DNA from: Mycobacterium sp. GA-1841
GTDB taxonomy: Bacteria > Actinomycetota > Actinomycetes > Mycobacteriales > Mycobacteriaceae
Assembly: GCF_001954135.1 (NCBI RefSeq)
Contig: NZ_MBEQ01000004.1
Coordinates: 1 to 64,000, forward strand
DNA length: 64,000 nucleotides
Reading direction: 5' to 3'
Every line of letters starts with the position of its first letter. Within the stretch, counting starts at the first letter, position 1. The notes beneath the pieces are model-generated. The model had not been told where the DNA came from. It made no database searches and saw only the letters and a list, made by a program, of their open reading frames with translations. Position numbers and translations under genes: made by a program. Shown piece after piece: positions 15,710 through 22,271 of the stretch.

Positions 15710-16877
15710 CCTCACCGCTGCGCGACTGCCCTGGGACGCCGCCGACCCTTACTCGTTCTACGAAGCGAGGCGCTGTGACGGCGACGTTGTCTGGGATGAC
15801 ACTGCCCAGGCGTGGCTGGTCCTCGGCTATCACGCGGCCCGCGACGTACTCGCCGGACCACAATGGACCAGCGATCCTCGCGCCAACACCGCTACCACCG
15901 ATGCGGCCGAATTCTTCAACTCAGCTTTCATCGAAGCCAGCATGTTGTTCACCGACGGTGCCGCCCATGATCGGTTGCGCGGCGCTGTGCGGGACGTATT
16001 CGGCCGGTCATTTATCAACCAGCTCACCAACGGAATCGAATCCATCTGCCTCGATACGGTTTCCACGATTCCCACCGGCCACACCGTCGACGCGATGACG
16101 CAGATCGCCCTCCCCATGCCGATCGCGGTGATCGGCGCATGGCTGGGCCTGGACACCGACCAATGCGCAGCACTGCGCGAGAATTCGCCCGCCATCATCC
16201 GCCTCCTCGGCGGATTCGCCGACCAGGACGAACTCGAACGCGGAATCGGAGCGGCCGCGGCATTACTTACCGAGATGCTGCCGGCAGCTGCTGACCGCCG
16301 CGCTCATCCTCGTGATGATCTGCTCAGTTACATCGCCGCCGACCCCGACCTCACACTCGATGAGGTCGTCACCACCGCGGTCCTCATCGCGGTAGCCGGG
16401 CATGAAACCACCGCAAATCTGCTCGGCTCCAGCCTCATCCGCCTACTCACCCCCGATCGCGACGGTCTGTGCCCGGCAGACGGGATCGACTCGGCTGACC
16501 CGGCAGTCATCACCGAACTATCGCGTCTCGACGCCCCTGTCCAAGCCACCACGCGCACCGCCACCGCCGATCAGACCCTGGCAGGCATCGATATCCGTCG
16601 CGGCCAAACCGTTCTGGTCTGTGTAGCTGCCGCCAACCGTGATCCCCGCGTCTACACCGATCCAGACCTGTTCTGCCCCGGCCGACCAGGACCTGCCCCG
16701 CTGACCTTCGGCCACGGAGCCCATTACTGCCTGGGCGCCCCGTTGGCGCGACTGGAAACCACCGCCGCCCTAGGCCACATTCTGCGACGCAGACCGGCAC
16801 TGACGGGCACCCCCACCTGGCGCGACACGCCTGCCATCCGGGGACCAGTGAGTGTCCCGATGCGCTTCACCCAGTAA
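15696..16877 (+). CDS. Cytochrome P450
   Basis: A 393-residue protein from the ATG at 15696, lying within the end of ABC1 copy 2. The I-helix oxygen-activation motif is AGHETT (234-239), the K-helix ExxR is E274-L-S-R277, and the heme loop FGHGAHYCLGAPLARLE puts the thiolate at Cys345. It is a soluble class I bacterial enzyme that needs a ferredoxin and reductase; neither is encoded nearby. Linkage to ABC1 kinases and a TetR suggests oxidation of a lipid or terpenoid, but the substrate cannot be read from sequence. Confidence 0.93.
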   Translation: MTIPDLTAARLPWDAADPYSFYEARRCDGDVVWDDTAQAWLVLGYHAARDVLAGPQWTSDPRANTATTDAAEFFNSAFIEASMLFTDGAAHDRLRGAVRDVFGRSFINQLTNGIESICLDTVSTIPTGHTVDAMTQIALPMPIAVIGAWLGLDTDQCAALRENSPAIIRLLGGFADQDELERGIGAAAALLTEMLPAAADRRAHPRDDLLSYIAADPDLTLDEVVTTAVLIAVAGHETTANLLGSSLIRLLTPDRDGLCPADGIDSADPAVITELSRLDAPVQATTRTATADQTLAGIDIRRGQTVLVCVAAANRDPRVYTDPDLFCPGRPGPAPLTFGHGAHYCLGAPLARLETTAALGHILRRRPALTGTPTWRDTPAIRGPVSVPMRFTQ

Positions 16878-16902
16878 GTTCGCTACGAGCGCGCGGGGCA
16901 GC

Positions 16903-17703
16903 TCATGTCTCGATCCGTTTCATCTGCTTCGTCATCGGTCGTTGCGCCGCTGGCGTTGACAGCAGCGGCTTGAGCCACCGGGTCGCGGCGACCCACCTCG
17001 GCACGTGCACGTAGCGTGCGCGGCGTTCGATCGCGGTGACGAGCCGAGCCGCGCACTCATCGACCGCAATCGGACGACGCAATGGCGGCGGCAAGGCTGC
17101 GAGCAGCTTGGCGAAACTGGGTGCACTGGACTTGGTTTCGCCAAGCATCGGGGTGTCGACCAGTGACATGTGAGCCGAGCCAACTCTAACGCCGTGGGCT
17201 GATAGTTCCATCCTGAGCACATTCGCAAACTGCTCGGCGCCGGCCTTGCTCGCTGCGTAGGACGCCATGCCTGGTAGCGCTGTGTACGACGACACCGATG
17301 AGACCACCAAGACATAGCCGCGACGTTCGATGATCGACGGCAACACGGCTCGGACGGTGTTGAAAACACCGATGACGTTGGTTTCGATGACCCGCCGGAA
17401 GTCGGCCGGCTCGACGGTACGCACCGGCGCCCACTGCTCGATACCGGCGTTGGCCACCACCACGTCGACTCCACCGAATCGCGCTATAGCCGTATCGGCC
17501 GCAGCCTGCATGCCCTCGAAATCGGTGACGTCACATGTGATGCACGCGACGGTTTTGTCACCGAGTTCAACGGCAAGGCCCTGAAGAGACGCTTCGTCGA
17601 TATCGGTGAGCACCAAGCGGGCGCCCCGGTGATGGAGCAGCCGCGCGATGCTGGCTCCGATCCCGCGCCCCGCTCCGGTGATCATCACGACGCTGCCTGA
17701 CAT
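16903..17703 (-). CDS. Short-chain dehydrogenase/reductase
   Basis: Classical SDR of 266 residues from the third of three consecutive ATGs (17703); GGAGGGA at 17711-17717 is seven bases from it and too close to the first (17709). It has the cofactor loop TGAGRGIG, VANAG, catalytic Ser in SSVSS, and Y-A-A-S-K. The acidic residue after beta-2 (LTDID) suggests NAD(H). It is downstream of, and overlapping or nearly overlapping, the damaged GNAT gene, and convergent with the P450 operon. Substrate unknown. Confidence 0.9.
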   Translation of the reverse strand: MSGSVVMITGAGRGIGASIARLLHHRGARLVLTDIDEASLQGLAVELGDKTVACITCDVTDFEGMQAAADTAIARFGGVDVVVANAGIEQWAPVRTVEPADFRRVIETNVIGVFNTVRAVLPSIIERRGYVLVVSSVSSYTALPGMASYAASKAGAEQFANVLRMELSAHGVRVGSAHMSLVDTPMLGETKSSAPSFAKLLAALPPPLRRPIAVDECAARLVTAIERRARYVHVPRWVAATRWLKPLLSTPAAQRPMTKQMKRIET

Positions 17704-17705
17704 CA

Positions 17706-18104
17706 TCATTTCCCTCCGCCGCCCATCCCAGGGATGCCTCGGAAATCTTTGCGCATCGACACCCCCCGTGCGCCCCGCCCTTGACCGATCTCGTCGAATC
17801 CGTGACGTCGGTAGAGCGCGCGGGCGGGGTTGTTTTGGTGCACGTTCAGACAGAGCGCGTCATACCTTTGCGTACACCGCTGTGCCAGTTCGTCGAGTAA
17901 TGCGCCGCCTGCGCCGGCAGGGCGGCCAAGCAGGTTCTCGGCGACGATCACGTCGTCGTCATTGCTGGGCAGCACACTTCGAACGTCGTCGGAGTTGGCC
18001 GCGGGCAGTGGCCGGCCTTCGAGAACGCTTGCCTGACGGGCTATCTCGACGATGAAGACACGATCCTGAGGGGTTGCGGGACGCACTCGCCACGGATCGC
18101 TCAT
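17706..18104 (-). pseudogene. GNAT acetyltransferase with internal deletion
   Basis: From the ATG at 18104 the 132-residue frame reads MSDPWRVRPATPQDRVFIVE at the start and GGALLDELAQRC..CLNVHQNNPARALYRRHGF at the end, the two ends of a GNAT N-acetyltransferase. The middle of the domain, where the central strand before the acetyl-CoA loop should be, is missing: VIVAEN joins directly to LLGRPAGAGG. The expected length is roughly 30-40 residues greater. The frame is open, so it may be expressed, but activity is doubtful. It abuts the SDR gene. Confidence 0.6.
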
Positions 18105-18109
18105 GGCTG

Positions 18110-18460
18110 GGACGGCCAGCACATTCAGTCGAACCCCCTTGCCTTCGGCATCAGCCGCGGCGAGCACGCTGTGAATGAGGCGGCCGCCGATACCTCGCCG
18201 TTGAAGGTGCGGGGCGACTTCGATGAGCCCGATATAGACGTCATCACCCTGCTCGACAAGGTTGAGTCGGCCGGGGTCGGCACCGTCGACAACGATGACG
18301 TGGGTCGTAGCGAAATCGATGGTGCGGTGCAGGTAGGCACGTTGCTCGTCGTCGTCCCACCCCCACGCTTGGTCGACGTACGGGCCCAGCGTGTGCCGAT
18401 GCAGGTCAAAGAAAGCCGTGCCTGCTCGGTTTCGTCGGGCTAGAACTTGGCGATCGGAAG
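18110..18460 (-). pseudogene. Second GNAT acetyltransferase remnant
   Basis: The minus strand encodes a clear GNAT core (LHRHTLGPYVDQAWGWDDDEQRAYL, then VYIGLIEVAPHLQRRGIGGRLIHSVL with the acetyl-CoA loop). It lacks its own stop and the C-terminal NxxAxxxYxxxGF part, and runs in frame into the next GNAT frame. Upstream of about 18420 the coding character moves to another frame that holds a TAG (LPIAKF-stop-PDETEQA). I read this as a frameshifted, 3'-deleted gene. Confidence 0.6.
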
Positions 18461-18529
18461 GTCTGCAGTGGCGTGGGCAGTCTGGTCCACAGCGGGCTAC
18501 CCAAGATGTCGCTTGCAGGAGGCGCCCAG

Positions 18530-19588
18530 TCAATCTAGTGCGTGACTGGCAAAGAGATCGGCGACTCGCGAGAAGGCCAGCTTGGGTTGCCAAGGTGGCA
18601 TCGCTTGCGATCGGGGGTCGTCATCTGGCCAAGTTTTGACTAACGAATAGGCCACCATATCTAGGTCTTTTGCACCTTCGCCGTATCGATGCGAGGGGAA
18701 CGAGAACACATAGACGAATGCTGCGTGGACGCCCTCGGAGGCGTACACGTCGAACTGTTCGGCGATGTAATCCGCCTGTTCAGCCTCGCTGCGCACCGGC
18801 ACCTGACCACCTTCGAAGTTCCCGCTGCCGTCCTCGTTGACGCCGTTGAGGACCATGAATCCACCGCCGCCACGCTGAGCGGCACCCTCATAGGCACAGC
18901 AGCCGAACTCCATCACGGCTACCGGCTTATCGTGCTTGTGGAGCGCGCGCAGTCCGTCGCGGTAGACCTCTTCTGTCTCGTCTTGCCGGTAGTAGTCGAC
19001 GCCGACGATGTCGAACAGAGTCCAGTCGATGTCCTCCCAAGCGCCAGCCGAGTAGGTCACTGGACCGGCGAAATGGGCCCGTGTCGTCTCCACGAAGGAC
19101 CGTAGCGCGGCATTGAGCTCAACAGCTTTTCGGGCCAGGATCCCCGCTCCTTCGGCGTTGGGCGCGCCTTCGCTGGTGTACAAGAGGTTGCCCATCCACG
19201 CGATACGCTCCAAGACCGTTGATCCGGGATAGATTCCGTCACAGAAGATCGAAAACTCACATGAGGTGACAAAGACGATGTCGACGCCACGTTTCCGGAG
19301 CTGTTCGGCAGCCGTTGCTGCGGCGGCGAGGTAGTCACGCGTGTCGTTAATGCCGGCATTCATCTTCCATGGGTTGAAGTAGACCGACAGTCCCATGCTG
19401 TGCGCTGATTGTGTCGCGGCTACCAGTCGGGGGATATCTTCACCCTCGACGCGCACTGCGTTGGCGTGTAACTGCTCTGCGATGACGCGCATGTCGTGGT
19501 CGACGAGGTCCTGATCATACGGTTCAACCGACAGCCGATCCGGGGTGAAGCGCAAACCTACGTCGTAAACCACACCATAATGGCGCAT
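18530..19588 (-). CDS. TIM-barrel glycoside-hydrolase-like protein
   Basis: A 352-residue protein without signal peptide, starting at the ATG at 19588. The pattern of strands ending in FNPWKMN, FVTSCEFSIF (Glu111), DIVGVDYYR and VAVMEFGCC (Glu227) is that of a clan-A (beta/alpha)8 glycosidase with two catalytic glutamates. Relatives in actinomycetes are sometimes labelled abortive infection protein without evidence for that role. It probably acts in the cytosol on a small glycoside. It is followed by the GNAT remnants on the same strand. No specific family number can be assigned by eye. Confidence 0.65.
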   Translation of the reverse strand: MRHYGVVYDVGLRFTPDRLSVEPYDQDLVDHDMRVIAEQLHANAVRVEGEDIPRLVAATQSAHSMGLSVYFNPWKMNAGINDTRDYLAAAATAAEQLRKRGVDIVFVTSCEFSIFCDGIYPGSTVLERIAWMGNLLYTSEGAPNAEGAGILARKAVELNAALRSFVETTRAHFAGPVTYSAGAWEDIDWTLFDIVGVDYYRQDETEEVYRDGLRALHKHDKPVAVMEFGCCAYEGAAQRGGGGFMVLNGVNEDGSGNFEGGQVPVRSEAEQADYIAEQFDVYASEGVHAAFVYVFSFPSHRYGEGAKDLDMVAYSLVKTWPDDDPRSQAMPPWQPKLAFSRVADLFASHALD

Positions 19589-20208
19589 TTCACGATACTC
19601 CTCGCCGTTGATTAGATGACCTACTAATGACAGTAGCGCCCTGGCCCCGGATGTTCGGTACGAGTGGCGTGTTCGCGCTCACAGCGCCTCGCAGTACCTG
19701 GACGGCTGTACTGACTGAGAGGTTGGGTACACGGCTGGCCGGTGGTTGACCGCTGAGTGCCGTGTGGCCGCAGTGATTCTAGGCGTGCAGCCAGCGTGGG
19801 TATTCCTCGCGCGGGTCTACTGCGCATGGCTGGTGTAGGCGTAGTCCATTCGTCGGCCTTGCGCGGTAGAAGCGCCCCACCGTGCCATCGGTCTGCGTCC
19901 GGTACTGCCGAGTGCGGTGGTGCTCGACGTCATTGAGTGCGTCACGAAAGCCATGTGGTCGGATCAGAATTCGTTGTCGGTCAACGCATTACGGACATCA
20001 ACTACGCACTGACGCGCAGAGGTTGCGAAGTTCTGACACAGGTGCCCTGGCGGGCTACAGGTACATCGCCACTCCGACCACCGTGGCGACGACGAGCGTG
20101 CGCACGGCGATGAAGCGGCCACCGCGTTGATCGCACAGACCGCGATGAGGCTGTTGGTTTGCTGGTTGAGAATTGGTGGCGAGAGTTCCACGTGGTGGGT
20201 ATTGCTGC
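19589..20208. other. Long gene-poor stretch with decayed sequence
   Basis: About 620 bases with no convincing gene. The 19624-19827 and 19882-20130 open frames have no family character or start site. On the minus strand near 20050-20130 a short hydrophobic reading (FIAVRTLVVATVVGVAMYL) ends in a stop and may be the relic of a membrane protein. GC is lower than in neighbouring genes. It is consistent with an eroding accessory region. Confidence 0.45.
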
Positions 20209-20793
20209 CTACCGGCGCCTGCGTCGCAGAGCGTGAAAGGCTCGAACAGCTGGGGCTGGATGGTGCGCTAAATATTCACGAATGCGCGCCGCGCATTCGT
20301 GAACGTCGTCGGCGCTGGTGTCCACCTCAACGTCGTAGAGACCATGATTGTGGGTGGGCGCTATCTGGGCGGCAGCCGTGCCGACCGGGCGGTCGCCACG
20401 AGCGACTTCTCGCTCGATCAGGACTGCGGCATCACAGTGCACGCCGACAAAGACGACATCGACGTCTGCCATGACGGTCAGCAGATCAGCGAGCCGCCAT
20501 GGCTCACTCAGGACGTGATCCATCACGATGTTGTTGCCTGTCAATGCCATTGCGCGAACTGCGCGGTGGAACCCGGCGCGGGTGCGGCGCAGGACCTCGG
20601 TCAAACTCGCTTCATCGAGATGGTGAGTCTGCGCTTCGGCGCGCATCGCCCCGAACATGTCCACACCCATGTGAAACCACGGTGTGTCGAAGTCAGCGAG
20701 AAGCTGACGAGCCAACGTGGACTTACCTGAGCTTGAGACGCCGTTGAGTAACACCACCTGTCCGATAGCTGCGGCGCTGACCATGAGAGTCAT
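20209..20793 (-). CDS. Chloramphenicol-phosphotransferase-like P-loop kinase
   Basis: Start at the ATG at 20793 (20784 also possible), giving 194 residues. Walker A is GVSSSGKST near residue 18, followed by ..DTPWFHMGVDMFGAM, GNNIVMDHVLSEPW and VFVGVHCDAAVLIEREVARGDRPVGTA-A-Q, the layout of CPT-type small-molecule kinases. Known members phosphorylate chloramphenicol, but many homologues have other or unknown substrates, so resistance should not be assumed. It is isolated, with gene-poor sequence on both sides. Confidence 0.8.
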   Translation of the reverse strand: MTLMVSAAAIGQVVLLNGVSSSGKSTLARQLLADFDTPWFHMGVDMFGAMRAEAQTHHLDEASLTEVLRRTRAGFHRAVRAMALTGNNIVMDHVLSEPWRLADLLTVMADVDVVFVGVHCDAAVLIEREVARGDRPVGTAAAQIAPTHNHGLYDVEVDTSADDVHECAARIREYLAHHPAPAVRAFHALRRRRR

Positions 20794-21154
20794 TCTTCCG
20801 TGTTTCCCACAGCGGATATATCCACAGTACGTGTGGACTAGTCCGGCTCTGGCGTACGTCCATTCCGGAGTGCTGATCGCCATCGGGGACGCGGTGTCGG
20901 AGGATGGCAGTTTCAGGGAAGTCCTCTCGTGTCCACGAAGTTGTTGGCGGCCAGCAAATCTCGGCGGTCGTCGATATCGAATTATTGGCCATCGGTCACA
21001 TACACCAGAGGTGGTTGTCCGGAGTCCATCAGCCGCAAAAGCGCGTCGGTGACCCGGCGGGTGCGTGTGAATGGGCCCGGACCATCAAAATCGATCCTTA
21101 CTATTACCTTAAATATCGCTTATTTTTCTTATTTTTTGTGTAGGGTTGCTGTGC
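20794..21154. other. Gene-poor, AT-rich stretch with a possible coding relic
   Basis: On the minus strand, 20940-21085 reads FDGPGPFTRTRRVTDALL-x-LMDSGQPPLVYVTDGQ, one TAA, then FDIDDRRDLLAANNFVD. It looks like coding sequence broken by a stop, family unknown. Bases 21090-21140 are strikingly AT-rich (long T runs) and may hold the promoter for the rightward gene at 21155. Confidence 0.35.
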
Positions 21155-21931
21155 ATGGACCCACGTAATGGAGAGGGCAACGACAGGGCGCAACGTGGCC
21201 ATGCGCCTGTGCTCCTGCCGATCAGCGACGCGGGCGCGGCATACCGGCTGATCTTCGAACGTGTCGATGCGCTGGTACGCGGGCGCGCCGGGATCGCTGA
21301 TCTGGCAGTGCCGGCATGTCCTGGCAGGAGCATCCAACAGGTGATGGCGCACCTGGCTGGCGTTGCCCAGGACGTCGTTGCGCTGAATTTGGAAAATAAG
21401 GGCAGTGGCCCGTGGGCGGACGCACAGGTCGCACGGCTAGGCGCCCGCAGCGTCGATGGCTTACTCGACCTGTGGCGACAGTCGCTCGACGAGGTGGCAG
21501 CGAACCTCGCTTTTGCATCGGATGTTGGGGTATGCCAGCTCGTATTCGACACCCTGACCCATGAGCATGACATCCGTGGCGCGCTTGGCGAGCCGGGTTC
21601 TCGCGTTGGTGATCTCGCGTGCCAGGTGGCTCTGGGGTTCGTGACAACGATGGGAGACCAATTCATCCGGCAAGCGCAACTGCCGGCGCTGTGGTTGAGC
21701 ACTCCGACCATCGGTTCTGTACAACTCGGTGACCCAGTGCGCGGTCACGTCGCACTCAACGTCTCGGATTTTGAGGCCCTGCGTTCCTTTGGTGGTCGCC
21801 GCAGCATCGGGCAACTGCTGAAGCTCCCTTGGCATGGCGATCCGAATAACCTAATGCCCGTCTTCACCGACGTGCTTCCTGCTTTCACCAACGGCGGCAT
21901 ACGACCTCCAGTCGACGACCTCATCGAATGA
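21155..21931 (+). CDS. Mycothiol-type maleylpyruvate isomerase N-terminal (DinB-like) protein
   Basis: A 258-residue protein from the ATG at 21155; a TTG at 21146 is possible. The N-terminal bundle has VPACPGRSIQQVMAHLAGVAQDVV and the motif DTLTHEHDIRGALG, whose histidines match the metal ligands of the MDMPI/DinB superfamily. The C-terminal half (VRGHVALNVSDFEALRSFGGRRSIGQLLKLPW) follows the usual sterol-carrier-like extension. Family members use mycothiol as thiol cofactor or have unknown roles. It stands alone upstream of repeat copy 3. Confidence 0.8.
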   Translation: MDPRNGEGNDRAQRGHAPVLLPISDAGAAYRLIFERVDALVRGRAGIADLAVPACPGRSIQQVMAHLAGVAQDVVALNLENKGSGPWADAQVARLGARSVDGLLDLWRQSLDEVAANLAFASDVGVCQLVFDTLTHEHDIRGALGEPGSRVGDLACQVALGFVTTMGDQFIRQAQLPALWLSTPTIGSVQLGDPVRGHVALNVSDFEALRSFGGRRSIGQLLKLPWHGDPNNLMPVFTDVLPAFTNGGIRPPVDDLIE

Positions 21932-22141
21932 TCGCCAACGCACTGCGCCGTCGGACAGGTCCGGCCGCACAGCGTTCGGTCACCGTTGGGCGAGTGCATA
22001 CCGAGCCCACCTGGGTTTGAACAATGGCTGATGCCGTCGACCGGCTTCGGGCGGTGGTACGGGTCGTGACGGTTGTGAAGGACGTTGAGGCCGAACGAGC
22101 CATGCTGGCTGACACTTTGGAGGTTGTCGGCCCAGGTCCCC

Positions 22142-22236
22142 CGGGGGCGGGCGACCTATCGAATAGGTATGGAAAACCCATAGGGACGATTCATGCTAAT
22201 CGCCGAGCGCCGAATCGGTGGCATCGGGCCATCGCG
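22142..22236 (+). repeat. ~95 bp interspersed repeat, copy 3
   Basis: About 93% identical to copy 1 at 2781-2876, including the CGGGGGC heptamer that in copy 1 is the tRNA acceptor strand, in the same orientation and 19.36 kb away. There is no tRNA here: the match stops where the rest of the tRNA would begin. The repeat lies between the MDMPI-like gene and the end of the Pro-rich protein gene. The rest of 21932-22271 holds no gene. Confidence 0.85.
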
Positions 22237-22271
22237 TGATGTGTCGGTGGTGGACCATCACCGGGCCTCGC

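Noticed and set aside
20209..20793. Chloramphenicol resistance gene
   Set aside because: CPT-like kinases often have other substrates, and the sequence alone does not show chloramphenicol specificity.
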